Below are positions 48,971 to 60,780 of a stretch of DNA of 64,000 nt, one piece after another. Each line of letters opens with the position of its first letter. Position 1 is the first letter of the stretch. Made by a program: the position numbers and the translations under genes. A model generated the notes under the pieces. That model was not told where the DNA came from. It saw only the letters and a program-made list of their open reading frames with translations, and did not search any database. Source of the DNA: Ascidia mentula (lineage: Eukaryota; Chordata; Ascidiacea; Phlebobranchia; Ascidiidae); the NCBI GenBank assembly GCA_947561715.1, contig OX387199.1, forward strand, positions 21,519,001-21,583,000, given 5' to 3'.

Positions 48971-51900
48971 TGTAGCGACTACTACGTGTTTAGCGAACCG
49001 TGACATGCGTCGATTGCCTTTTTCTACATGTGTCTCGCTTTATGTTCTCGTTGAAGTGCCCGGCATTCTGATTTGTTGATCAGGATACTGTTCAACGTTT
49101 TATTGATTTTCTTGTTTCTTCACCGGCAGAAGACAAGTATGCATTGCTCAAGCAAGAACTTCTTAATACGTTTGGTCTGTCAAGGTATGAACGAGCGTCT
49201 AAGTTGCTAAACATGCCCCGTTCTGAGGATCGTAAACCTATTGTTATTATGGACGAAATGCTAGCAATGCTGGGTCAACATAAGCCTTGCTTTCTTTTTG
49301 AATATTTGTTTATCCAATAAATGCCAGAAGAAATTCGTGTTCATCTGGCAAAAGAGGATTTTGTAGATCAACTTTGTAGTTGCCAAATTACGGCCAACAC
49401 TACGCCAACCTAATGACAATTTCTGCTACTACCACCAACGCTTTGGTGCAAAGGCGAAAGCATGCCGCAAACCCTGTGCCTATCAGGGAAACGACCAAGC
49501 CGGCCGTCCTCAATATATTCGACTGCCGGCGGACAAAGCAATCTCATTTTCGTCTCAGACCGAAACTCAAAAATCCGATTTTTAGTAGACAGCGGTGCAG
49601 AAGTCAGCGTAATTCCGCCAACGATCAATGAAAGACGGCATTTCCAGAGCCAATCCTTGGCACTCAAAGCAGCCAATGGAACCAACATACGCACGTTCGG
49701 TTCAAAAAAGCTTTTTCCGCACCTGTCGTGTGGAAAATTTGCGTGGAGTTTCACTATTGACGATGTATCAAAACCACTGCTTGGAGCAGATTTTTTAAAA
49801 GCGAAGGGAATGTATGTGGATTTTAAAAGACGCCGTTTGTGCACAGGCACGGCTGAAAATAGTGCATTAAAACTCTGCGTTTCAAGCGTTGACTCAACGT
49901 ATCGCGACCTCATTGATGAGTTTTCTGGTTTAACCAACGAACAGTTTTCTTCCACGAGGCCAAAGCATGGTGTACAACACCACATTTCCACATCAAGCCC
50001 GCCAATGCATGCACGAGCACGACGCCTGCCGCCGGAAAAGTTGATGATTGCCAAACAGGAATTCCAGCGAATGCTATCCGTGGGAATAATCCGTCGCTCA
50101 TCAAGCCCCTGGTCCCCACCTTTGCACATGGTTCCCAAGGCGTCCGGTGGCTGGAGGCCCTGTGGAGACAACAGGCGTTTAAACGCGGTGACACAAGCTG
50201 ATCGGTACGCTACTCCACACATACAGGACTTCTCAGCTCAGCTATCAGGTGCATGTGTATTTTCCAAAATCGATTCAGTTCACGGGTACAATCAAGTTCC
50301 TGTTAATGACGCCGACATTGCTAAAACGGCAGTAATAACGCCGTTTGGTTTATTCGAGTTTCTGCGCATGCCGTTTGGTTTAAAAAAGGCTGCGCAAACT
50401 TTCCAACGTCTAATGGATTCTGTGTGTCAGGATTTGCAATTTGCATTTGTATACTTGGATGACATTTTAATCGCCAGTTCCTCGGCAGTCATACATGTAA
50501 CGCATGTTCGGCAAATATTTCAGAGGCTTAACGACCATGGACTTATTATTAACATTTCGAAGTGCTCTTTTGGACTAACGGAGATAGACTTTCTCGGACA
50601 CAGAGTCGACAAAACAGGAACTAGGCCTTTGCAATCCAAAGTACAGGCCATTCATCGCTTTATACCATCTGCGGCGCAAATCATGTCACCCGTTTACAAA
50701 GCGATAGCGGTAAAGAAATAAGAAGTAGTGTGGATTGATGAACTCAACCGCGTGTTTCTCGAAGCCAAACAGGCGCTTGCGAACGCCACGCTTCTCAGCC
50801 ACCCTCAGGCAATGGCTGACACTGCTTTGTCAGTGGATGCGTCACAAACAGCTGTTGGGGCTGTACTTGAGCAATTTATTCAAGACGAATGGAAACCTTT
50901 GGCATTTTTCAGCAAACAGCTTCGCCCAGCGGAAACAAAGTACAGTGCATTCGGTCGAGAGTTGCTGGCTTTGTATTTAGCGGTACGTCATTTCAGATAC
51001 TTCCTTGAAGGTCGTCCGTTTACGGTTTTCACTGATCACAAACCGCTCACATTTGCTTTCGCAAAATGTTCTGATCCTTGGTCGAGTCGTCAACAACGAC
51101 AGCTTTCTTACATATCAGAATTTACTACAGATGTCCGGCATGTTGCAGGCAAGCAGAATCATGTCGCTGACGCGCTTTCCCGATCTTTAGTAGCGGAGGT
51201 CCAACCTTCTGTAATACAGTGATCCCCAATCTCTTTCTGCAGCACAACGTGCAAATGAGCAAGAAATGGCAGATTATCGATCGTCGATAACCAATTTCCA
51301 CTTTAAAGTGCTTAATTTTGCAAAGGATGGTTGCGAAATTCTTTGCGACATCTCCACAGGTGTACCGCGACCTGTAGTGCCGACAGCATGGCGCAAACAG
51401 GTTTTCCATGCACTGCATGACAATTCTCATCCATCGGTGAGGAGGACTAAAAATCTCATTACACAACGTTACGTGTGGCATGGAATGCAGAAAGATGTAG
51501 GAAATTGGGCACGGCAGTGTCTTTCTTGTCAACGCTCCAAAGAACAACGCCATGTACGAGCTCCGTTTGAAGACTATACCCTTTTGTTCATGCACGTTTC
51601 ACTCACTTGAACGTTGACATAGTGGCCCCCTTGCCACAGTGCCAAGGTTTCACATACCTTTTCACTGTCGTGGACCGCGTCACACGATGGCGAGAAGCCA
51701 TACCCATGTCTGATGCAACAGCTTTGACCTGCGCCAAAGTTTTCATCAGCACTTGGATTGCCCGCTTTGGCATTCCTTCATTGGCCTTGTTGGCTTTCCA
51801 CCCCCAGGCCAATGGCCTTGTTGAACGATCCACAGGCATTTAAAAAGCGCTCTTATGGCGCGCACAACGTCAACGGCTAACTGGGTTGACAATTTACCGT

Positions 51901-52565
51901 GGGTACTTCTGGGCATTAGAACAACTCCCAAAGAAGACTTACAAACTTCGTCGGCCGAACTGGTTTACGGTGAACCGCTCGCAGTGCCGGGAGACATCAC
52001 ACCCAACATTGCTACAACACCAAATGTTGCAAATTTGCTTTCACAACTCCGACAGTGCAGTGAGAAGCCAGATTCCGATATTAATGTCTCGCCATGGTGC
52101 TAAAAAAGGAGCACTTCCGAGGAAGCTGTTAACTGCGAAGTACGTGTTCATACGGAAGTATACTCATCGACCACCATTAACAGCATCTTACGAGGGACCC
52201 TACAAGGTTATTGAGACTTCTAAAAAAACGTTTATTTTGGATTTTGGCAGGCCGATATGCAACAATTTCTGTTGATCGGCTTAAGCCCGCAGAAGTTGAC
52301 CTGACGGAACCGGTCGCAGTTGCGCGATAACCGCGTAGAGGCAGACCGCCTAGACATCCTGCGCTTAGATGATCTTGTTGTGTAATTGTCTCCTTATTTT
52401 CCGCATTGTACGCTTCTGAAAGGGGGTGGTGTAGCGACTACTACGTGTTTAGCGAACCGTGACATGCGTCGATTGCCTTTTTCTACATGTGTCTCGCTTT
52501 ATGTTCTCGTTGAAGTGCCCGGCATTCTGATTTGTTGGCGTCTGAATAAACATCGTCACAACGTC
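48971..52565 (+). mobile_element. Ty3/gypsy-family LTR retrotransposon, broken
   Basis: The LTRs begin TGTAGCGACTACTACG at 48971 and 52430. The 5' LTR is cut short (to about 49079) and runs into the end of gag; the 3' LTR is about 135 bp and has an AATAAA. A purine tract (GAAAGGGGGTGG) precedes the 3' LTR. In order come a gag remnant (49130-49380), protease (LVDSGAEVSVIPP, near 49590), reverse transcriptase (YLDDILIAS, near 50455), RNase H (50730-51220), and an integrase with an HHCC zinc finger (51410-51540) and core (51600-52100). The element is broken at roughly half a dozen points, and its 5' part is incomplete. The shared 108 bp of the LTRs look identical, so insertion was recent. It sits in the large intron of the receptor pseudogene. 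Confidence 0.88.
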
Positions 52566-52709
52566 ATGTATGATCGGCAACCGAAAAAGTGAGATTTTGT
52601 GAGAAGAATGACTTCCCAAGCTTTTCAATAAATGTCAATGAACGAAAAGCAGCAGCAAATGCGGCAGCAGACACAGGCGCAAAACCACTCAAACCGTAGA
52701 TAAGGTTAA

Positions 52710-52795
52710 GACCTCAGAGGCGGGAGCAGCTTCGCTCGTCCAAACGACAGACGCCCGACTCTTATCCCAACCTGGGTTCAAATCCCGGTGTGGTA
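52710..52795 (+). repeat. tRNA-derived SINE-like segment, plus orientation
   Basis: A tRNA-like 3' half with B box GGGTTCAAATCCCGG followed by TGTGGTAAAAA is visible, preceded by a degenerate anticodon arm (GCCCGACTCTTATCCC). The 5' half does not fold into a convincing acceptor and D arm, so a SINE or tRNA pseudogene is more likely than a working tRNA. Confidence 0.5.
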
Positions 52796-53521
52796 AAAAT
52801 AGATATCGCCACAACTCCAGTGGTTCTTACTGAAGCACCCACGCAACAAGTTGCCACATCCACCCCAAAGTCAACCATGCGGGACGACGGCATTACCGAA
52901 ATGCGGTCTCACAAACGGAAGAAAACATCGTACTGCCGCAATGCATACGCAAAATCAGGCAAGCATCTTAAATGTGTATTTGACACTGTACATTCAAAAA
53001 ACAAGACGACTGGGCCCCGATGAAGCCCATCCCGTTGTAACAACACAGACTGCCAGTGTTTATTGATTAGTTGAACATGTGGCACATGTTATATTCTAAT
53101 GCCCGATGAGAAGGTTGTGTGTAACTATGTGAGGCAATAATACTAAATCATATCATCACAACATGTTCTTAATAAGCCAATATCTTGTATTTTTGTCATT
53201 GTTTTTGGCAATGGCGCCTACTTCGTACACGTGTGTGCATTTAGGACTTCCGGTTCCATCCTCTTAAACTCGGTGCCTCTGCAGGGATTGGTTGTTACGA
53301 CGCGGTCAACATCCCCCTCTTTGCTGACCTCTCCCTTCTCTCTCCTTTAAAACAATATTACAAACCCCGCATACAGAAAACCCCCACAACGCCCCAACTT
53401 TCCCTCATTGAATACAACCTTGAAATCCCCATAGCTAAATTACTCGAACTTCGAATCAGAAAATTTGCCACCTAATAAAAAAAACATTTCACGTTGATGG
53501 TTTTACTCGCACGATTAAAAA

Positions 53522-53612
53522 ATCTTTTTTACCACAACGGGATTTGAACCCTGGATATCCCGGCCACGATCAGACTATCTTCTTGGTATGGAGAGTTGCC
53601 CAACTTGTCAGC
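53522..53612 (-). repeat. tRNA-derived SINE-like segment, minus orientation
   Basis: On the minus strand a B box GGGTTCAAATCCCG is followed by TTGTGGTAAAAAAG, nearly the same 3' end as the segment at 52710-52795 but in opposite orientation. The two share the tail more than the body. They may be two members of one SINE family. Confidence 0.5.
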
Positions 53613-54065
53613 GAAAGTAATCGAGCTTCTGAATAATCGACTCACATGCGACGGGAATATTTAAAAGGTGGGTCGAATTTTTGGGAAGTTTCCTGTATAC
53701 TTTCGCAGAACCATTTGCTGCTTGAGTTCGAGTTGGGCAGAAAACCTACGTGGGTTTTGCGGCGTCGCATTTAAGGTAGTTTGCGTAGTTGTGTTGGATT
53801 ACCGAAGAAATAAAGTACGCATTTCACAAACAAAAGCTTTTACGTCGGTATGTGCGCCAGGTACTGGATTTATAAGAAGTAAGTCAAAATAACATTAAAT
53901 ACGTGCCTTTTGTAAATGGGTATATACTTTATGTGCGCTATAATAGTCAATTCCTTAACACAAAGTTTTAGAAGTAAATGCATTATGATTGTAACGTATT
54001 TATACCACCTACAATATCAAAAATATTTTGACTTTCGTTCTGCGCCAAAAATTTTTTGCTGAGGA

Positions 54066-54185
54066 AACTAGGGATGTGCCAATGCGAACTCGAACCCGAA
54101 TCTATTCGCGGAATATCAGCACAGATTTCATATTCGTGCGAACCCGAATATTGCGCAAGATTCGTATGCGAATATTTATTGAAGC
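54066..54185. mobile_element. Possible hAT transposon end with CGAA-rich subterminal repeats
   Basis: The segment begins CTAGGGATGTGCCAATGCG and continues with repeated GAACCCGAAT, TATTCG and CGAATATT motifs in both orientations, a pattern common at ends of hAT elements. The opposite end is not identified and no transposase is recognised. The 165-codon minus frame at 53983-54480 overlapping it lacks recognisable hAT motifs. Confidence 0.35.
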
Positions 54186-56135
54186 ATAATGTGGTTGTGT
54201 GATACACTAACTGAGGTTTAGTGCTTTTTTGCATGATCAACAATGGAAGCATAGCGCTAGGAGAGCAAGTCTGGTCGTTTTTGCTATTGGTTAATCCCCA
54301 TGAATGTACTAAACGTAACGAAAATAGCGTTTCTATTGCAGCAAAATCCCCTTCGTCTAACATCGTATCATAGTTATAGGCGCAACAAAGTATAAGTCTA
54401 TTCGTGGCACGGGTTTGCATAACTAAAACACAGAAGCGCATTTGACGACAAAAGAACTTCAGTCCTGAGTCGTTTAACATTATATTTTATAAATCTGAAG
54501 GCACAATTACGTCATGTTAAGTCAAAGTATTGTTCTTCCAATACAGGACAGATTTTTCTGTGATGCGATCGACGTGTTGGCCACGTGATATAAACCTTTA
54601 CTTATCTTAGATTCACTCTTTGCGCCACCCACTGGCCACTTCTTACCTCAACAACATTATTGTTACGTGTGAGTGTTTCGTAATCAATAATTCCCTTGAA
54701 ATATTAAAGTAAAAACAGTTCTGAACGCGTGGGGTTTTGAAACTGTCTTATTTGACCCGACTTTATTATAAACTGTTCAAAATCAGTTATTCCAAGTGAA
54801 ACCCTGATAACATCGTCTATTGGCTAGTCAACACTAATACAACGAATGTAGGGAACATATTTAAGTGCTTTCACCTCATGTAAGGACTGGTGGGGTTTTT
54901 CGTACAAGTGAGAAAGATGACCGGTGTCTCATCACTTCTGTCCCTGCAATCGGTGTCAGAACCATCACAAAACCACCAAGCCTCCACCTTCCTCCCATCA
55001 TTGCAATTGAAATCTGCACAAAACACATGAACGTAAATCGACTCGAAATCCATGAAAATATGTAAAACTAACCAATATATTAAATTAATTGAGAGTTTAT
55101 GATTTGTAGCAAAATACTTACTTGCGAGAGCGTTATACCGTGCAGAAGCAATTGTGATGAAGGAGAGCAGGATTCCAACCACCTTCAACCAATACCTGAT
55201 AAAAACACAAAGAGTTTATATCTTTAAATGATATATTTCTCTAAATCAGGGGGAGTGACGTCATCATGGATTTTAGAGTTTTACAAACTTTATGTCTAAG
55301 GAACACTGCAGGGTTATTTAAGCTAACTGGTAACCGCCAAAACTTCATTGGCTTTTTATATAAACTGTCGTTACTTTTTTCTCTTTCGTCTTTATTCTCA
55401 TCCGCTTGTTGCTCAAACGCTTAGAATAAATGTTCAGTAATTTTTGCCAAATCTCGGCAGCTCACGGAACCCATATTTTTTGATGAAACTTACATTGAAA
55501 GGATTTTATTGACATTTTTGGTAAAACAAAAGTTTAATCACCACACTGGGTCAATATGTCTGATATAAATGCTTCAAACCACGCTTAGTTTACTCCAGCC
55601 GATCTGTCGGGTTTCCAGCGCTTAGAGACCCGGCAAATATTGTAAGCAACCGTTTATAACCAGATGTCAGATTGTGACCTGGTATAATTTTTACGCGAAA
55701 TAAACGGACCAAAATTTCGTCCCGGGCTCACAATGCGGCTGGCGAAGCTTACGTCACCGTACAAGTTGATGAGACCTGTCGAGTATTTACTTTGAATCAC
55801 AGACCAAACCCTGTTTAACCCAACTCTATAAACCGTAGCCCCAACCATGATACGACTTTGCAAAGCAATAACAACATTAAATACTTAAAAATGTTTGCAC
55901 TTAGTAGGACGCGGGAAGATAATTATGTTCATTATTATCCCGCGCAAAATTATGTCTGTTTGTTGTTTTTCCGACAAAAATGTGGCTGTTTTTAATATGA
56001 AGATAATTTAAATAGCTCACAAACCTTGGTCCCATTTTCAGTCTGTCGGATCCTGCTCTGATCCGTCCTAAATCCTCCCTCTGATCAACCAAAGACTTCT
56101 GCAAAACAAAATGTTTTGAGTTGTGTAAGTAACCA

Positions 56136-58262
56136 GAATTCACAGACATTATTTGATATGATGTTTGTTGATATGGATTCGTAACAACCAATCTACCCAT
56201 ACCTGTATAAGATTGAAAAGTTTGTTTGCAAATAAGCTGTCCTAAATCGCAGCAACACAAAGATTTGTAGACGTTTCATAGAAACGGAAATCAAAATGAA
56301 TATATTTATTTCACTGAAGAGAGAAGCCTAGTTTCTATTTAAGCAACCTTTCTACTTCCTATAGGTTTAAATCCGCACCCTATAGGCGGCAATTAACATA
56401 TTCACATATTTCGGCACTAATATATGGATTTTACGCATTCTTCCTTTATATTCTGACATTTAAAATTGACGCTTCCTAATCCACTGTCTGTCACACGTCT
56501 GAAAAACATCCCATGAAATAAAACGTCATGGTGTGATTCCAAATTACGACAAACGTTGCAAAGGACTTCCTCGATTCAAGGTTAACGATGTTGTGTTGGA
56601 ATTACGAAGAACTGTGTATACAGTCTACCATTGCATTTGTATTTTTTGAGGTTCCAATACTGATGTATTGAGACGCACGCAACCACAATTGTCTTATACA
56701 CTTAATTGTGTTTCTGTAAACACTTGACACACTGAAAATTAGCCAAGTCCTTACAGAAAAACCTGCACTTCTTCGACTTTCTTATGAAATTCAAATTAAG
56801 CTGAAATGTCCTTGAGGTTGGCTGTCAAACTAACCGTTGGCTGTTCGGTAAAACACATGTACCAAGGTGGTCTAACAGGAATTTCGTACGTTTAGCGAAC
56901 GATAGCGAAAATACTGCTCGGAAAGGCAATTTAACTTATCCTATTTGCAATTGGTCCGACAGCGTTGTGTGTTAAGCTTTGGCCCATTACCCACCCATTG
57001 AACAGGGTTGACTAATGGAAGGTATGTATTCATTTTGGTCTTTGTGTGACTGAACTCGGTATCATTACACATATTTATTACCTTTCGTCGTAATGAGTTG
57101 TAATATTTAATATACTAAGACCCAACCAGTAATAACTTTTAAAAACTAATTTTAAACGACAAGCAATGATAATTATGCTTACCATAGTTACCTGTGAGTT
57201 GCTTTTAAACCAAACCCATTCAAGGCTGAAAACTTATAAATTATAAACAATGTATTCTATAGGATTGCGTGGGGATTTCTATGGTCAACTCAACATCAAA
57301 TTTCTTCTATACTAAGCCTATACTTACCGCATGGCTTCAAACTGTAATGGCGTTATACTACTATGTCATCGTTAATCACCTTGTGCCTCATGTTAATATT
57401 CCCATTACGTATCGGGTCGGAGTAAATGGCCCCTCATGCATATTATTTGTCTGTGCGTCCCAGTATGCGTAAGTAAAACAGTTTGCAGTGGCACGCACAG
57501 GACAGACAATGCAAAATATAAAGTTAGTGAAAGTCGCATTTTTATCATTCTAACATATTCCCTTGCAAAATATCCTTGTTTGTGGGGAACGGTTTCCATC
57601 CTTATGAACTTGCTTTGAAACTATCTCCACCACAAAATGCCAACAAATTCTGGTTTTCACTTTATTTTCAGGAAATGAATATTTATTAATTTGGAACTTC
57701 ACAAAATTAAAAACATATCTATTTTTAACACTAGCGATAAACAACAGTGAAAGCATGACTAAACATAGTCACAGGGATAAGTGTGAGTTCAAGTAAGTGC
57801 ACACTTTAAACAATGAAACAATGGATTAAATCGGTTTTCGTCAAACCTATGACATCAGAGCACCTAAATTTCAAATATAATTATGACGTCACAACGTATA
57901 GTTCGTATCAAGGAAAGCTCAAACAGAATATTATTTACAACATGTTGCACACATAGAACTGCAATATATGGAAAGGAAAAAACAGAATATGCTTGAAAGC
58001 TGTTTCACGAAAGTTTCAAATTAATTCGCAATGAAGAATTTAGTATCATTGAACAAAAGCTGGACTTAAGAGTTGTTCCATCAGTTGATCTTTTACTTCC
58101 TCTACACCTCCTTCCTCTGTAAACCTATATTTACCGAACACATTAAAGCGTGCAGATTGTTTCTGTGTGTTCTATGCAGTCAAATACTACACAGTGCTTG
58201 AAATTCGGGGACGATTACATGCAAATGACATTCCTACTTGCTGAAATATGAGTAGGGTGTTT
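56136..58262. other. Gene-free stretch upstream of the receptor pseudogene
   Basis: It includes a diverged copy of the 34.9-kb direct repeat (about 56450-56680, with TTGAGACGCACGCA) and, near 57985-58025, the dispersed fragment also seen at 15.1 kb. No supported exon is visible. Confidence 0.4.
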
Positions 58263-58760
58263 TTAAAACCCACGCAATCTGCAGACGTAATTTTCATGGA
58301 TAAAGTAGCTGTAAGTGTTGGGTCGGTCTGTGAGAGCAGATGTAATTATTAACCCATTTCCAGGTTGGTTATCAGTTGGGTCAGCAAGCAAGATAATATC
58401 ACGATCCTCATAGAATTTGTTGACGAAGAAGAAGTAATTTCCTTTTTGAAATTGTTCTCGGTTTTTCACAATTTGGATAAACCATCCGAGTAAATTTCGG
58501 CCAGTAAACTTCTTCAAATAGGTTTTTTTCTCAATCTCTTTAAGAAGGTAAGGATTACCATTTTCTTTTTCTTCAAGATATCTCTCAAGTTTTTCGATTA
58601 GTTTCTCCTCTTCTTCCTCTTCTTCCTCTTCTTCCTCTTCTTCCTCCTCTGTTTCTTCTTCTTTCTTCTCTTCATCCATGGGTGTTTGAACCAAAGGCAT
58701 ACGCATTAAGTTAATCGTCCCCTGGGCAGAAATACATAAAGTCATACAGACGCTGGACAT
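58263..58760 (-). CDS. Candidate Glu-rich protein, about 165 codons
   Basis: The frame begins MSSVCMTLCISAQ and has a run of about 20 Glu encoded by GAA/GAG triplets (a CTT/TCC microsatellite at 58617-58660 on the plus strand). A non-repetitive segment of about 100 residues follows: YLEEKENGNPYLL, YLKKFTGRNLLGWFIQIV, GNYFFFVNKFYEDRD and a terminus YVCRLRGF. The order of F-x-G-x-x-L-x-x-W and later aromatic residues is faintly like a DEP domain, but I cannot confirm it. A possible acceptor (TTTCTGCCCAG|GG) lies 39 bases into the frame, so this may be the last exon of a larger gene and not a single-exon gene. Confidence 0.5.
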   Translation of the reverse strand: MSSVCMTLCISAQGTINLMRMPLVQTPMDEEKKEEETEEEEEEEEEEEEEEEKLIEKLERYLEEKENGNPYLLKEIEKKTYLKKFTGRNLLGWFIQIVKNREQFQKGNYFFFVNKFYEDRDIILLADPTDNQPGNGLIITSALTDRPNTYSYFIHENYVCRLRGF

Positions 58761-60780
58761 TTAAATCTCTGTACAATTCTCATAAAGAGTATGTAAAATT
58801 AACGTTTTAGCTGACGATTTTTATGTTACACCTGAAATGCATTCTTAAAATTTATTGCACAAAAACTCTATTTAAGTACGAGATGAATTTATTGTTTGAC
58901 TCTAAACATAAACTTTTTACCATCCCCCGACTTATTTTCACGGCTGGTGTAGAGATGATTTACAGCATTGAAGCTCTAAAGGTTGCACAGAACTGTCAAA
59001 ACCCACATCATTATTACTTTTCCCTGTCCCATAAAAACATTTACCTGCCCTCATCCAGGCAACACAGGCTTAGCCCGAAACGATCGGAATATAGGCTTAA
59101 GAGTTGTAAGGTTTAAACGCTTGACAGTACGTTAAAGCACACGCAAAACCCGTATTAAAGTGTGATCAGTCATGAGAATCTCTGATGTTTGCGTTACTGC
59201 TGCGTCAATTCCCAGAGTCGATATCCCTCTGGTGTGGGGAATCCATTTTAGCAACGTGTAACGTCAAAGTTGATGTTTGAAATAAACAAATTAAAACGTG
59301 GCGGACACACTTAAGACGAACATGTAGTTAACTTTCAAAACAAATAAAAACTTTATGCTAAGATGCTTGACATATAAAGGAAGTGTGTTAGACACAATTG
59401 TATTTAACTTCGCAACTAAGTACTTTCCATTGTTTATCAGGATCTGTTTGAGTAAATTCCCGACCCTTTGAGCCTTAATAAAATCTGCGTCTTGTTATTA
59501 AACATCGCCATCTGTCTGCAGCTTACACAAATCAAGCACTTGGTTGGCTGCCTACCCCGAAGCAGAAACAGGAGCGGCCGTACCAGCCTCAGTCCACCCA
59601 TTTCGGTAATCAGTAAACCAATAGCAGGCTAATATTTACGTAAACTCAACACCCCAGCAACACATATGCCAGCAGGGATAAAAACTGTGCCGATTACTCG
59701 ATTTAAGTAAACATTACCGGTCATATGCAAACAATCCATGTGCAAACTATGCAATGTATGCGGGGTTGGAGATTATTGATTTTGTTGTTATTTGCCGTGT
59801 TCACTGGCACTGTGTTGCAGTATTCACATTTCAAATAAGCTGATACATGTCTGTAACATGCCTGTACCTTGGCAAAACCCTAAATAACACCATTTGCCAT
59901 GTCAAATATTTGTCCTTGTGCGTATATTGTGATTTGTTTGAAAACAACGATCGATTGACGGAAAGCCAAAATAAACGTTACCTCTAGTTTATATTTATTG
60001 CTGAAAAATTGCTTAGGATTAATCAGATGTTTATTTCCCAACATACCACGCTAACATGCCATTTAAAAAACAAGACATTGGAAAATGTATGCTTAACCAA
60101 CACTAGAAAACCAACAGAACCTTGGAATAATAAGTTGTAATTTTTCGTTTAACTTCAAATGATTAAAGCATCTTTAACATAAAAATAATAAGCTATAAAT
60201 ACATGAACACAACACAAAAGGCTTCCCCAAGCCTGTCAAACCCTATCAACTCTCTAGACTATTAAAGTCCACTCGGTTCTATGTTTTCTGACATACCGAC
60301 TGGTGTCATTTAAACCTGATGAAGAAGCAATCAAAACTAGCTGTATACCGCCATCTAGCGCCTGTATATTTTTTAAAATATTGATGTCACCACCACAACC
60401 AAAAGTTTTACACACTAATGTGAAAATAGCTAAGCACATGCAATAGAAAGTGGCAGTCAAAGTCAAAATGCCGATCGATTACAACCTGCGTTGGCATGTT
60501 CTGAATACTTATAAACTAAAAATTGCACTGAAATTTTTGACTTTTCAGCAACCGAAAAGACGAAAACAGTTTTGTGTTCTTCAAAGTAGAATATCATGTG
60601 TTCGATAATTTACCACAACTGGATACAAAGTGCACTCAAGCCACGATTTATACGTGGAGTATCGGTCGGTCGCATGATTGATGGTACCAATGGCCCACGC
60701 AAACGTGTTTCACGTCATCTGGGCCCCATTGCGCCGTTAGTGGTGTTTGGCAAAGCAGGTGTTTAACAGTCCTGGTTTGT
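58761..60780. other. Gene-free stretch with one doubtful secreted-type frame
   Basis: A minus-strand frame at 60466-60254 begins with a signal-peptide-like sequence (MTLTATFYCMCLAIFTLVC) and has a possible donor after a Ser run. I could not join it in phase to the frame at 58.3-58.8 kb. Nothing else is recognised. Confidence 0.35.

Larger units (their letters stand above)
41381..56035 (-). pseudogene. LDLa-GPCR pseudogene (copy B)
   Basis: Exons matching copy A: 56035-56025, 55195-55122, 55013-54875, 48194-47850, 47716-47543, 47475-47101, 47023-46853, exon 9 starting at 44429, exon 10 (around 43795-43930), 43338-43174, 43098-42802, and exons 13 to 16 between about 42430 and 41381. I do not find exon 8. 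Lesions relative to copy A are a 2-nt insertion in exon 9 near 44260, a 1-nt loss in exon 14 near 42150, TGG to TGA just before TM5 (41877-41879), and a 29-nt deletion in exon 16 near 41645 that removes the CWxP core of TM6. TM2 and TM3 are nearly unchanged, so the decay is recent. Exons 1-7 remain open and keep good splice sites, so a secreted LDLa-only product is conceivable. Its signal peptide starts MGPRYWLKVVGILLSFI. Confidence 0.85.
18458..56130. repeat. Tandem segmental duplication of the LDLa-GPCR locus (two copies, about 21-22 kb apart)
   Basis: Copy A spans about 18458-34700 and copy B about 40355-56130, in the same orientation. Corresponding points are offset by 21.2-22.3 kb: the 7TM-exon stop 19471 against 41381, exon 9 start 22178 against 44429, exon 4 start 26923 against 48194, and ATG 34625 against 56035. 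Exons, small introns and the 3' UTR are all shared, so this is a DNA-level duplication and not retroposition. Large introns differ because of later insertions. Confidence 0.88.

Noticed and set aside
49410-50222. 270-codon minus-strand frame
   Set aside because: It is antisense to the protease and reverse transcriptase part of the LTR element and has no domain of its own.
54871-55188. Stand-alone LDLa gene separate from the receptor
   Set aside because: The donor at the end of the LDLa exon and the acceptor of the next receptor exon agree in phase in both copies, so these exons are better taken as the receptor's 5' end. A short isoform remains possible and is listed as a finding.
60254-60466. 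Signal-peptide-like minus-strand frame as first exon of the Glu-rich gene
   Set aside because: The hydrophobic start is suggestive, but the exon would end in phase 1 and joining it to 58.7 kb brings a stop codon at once.
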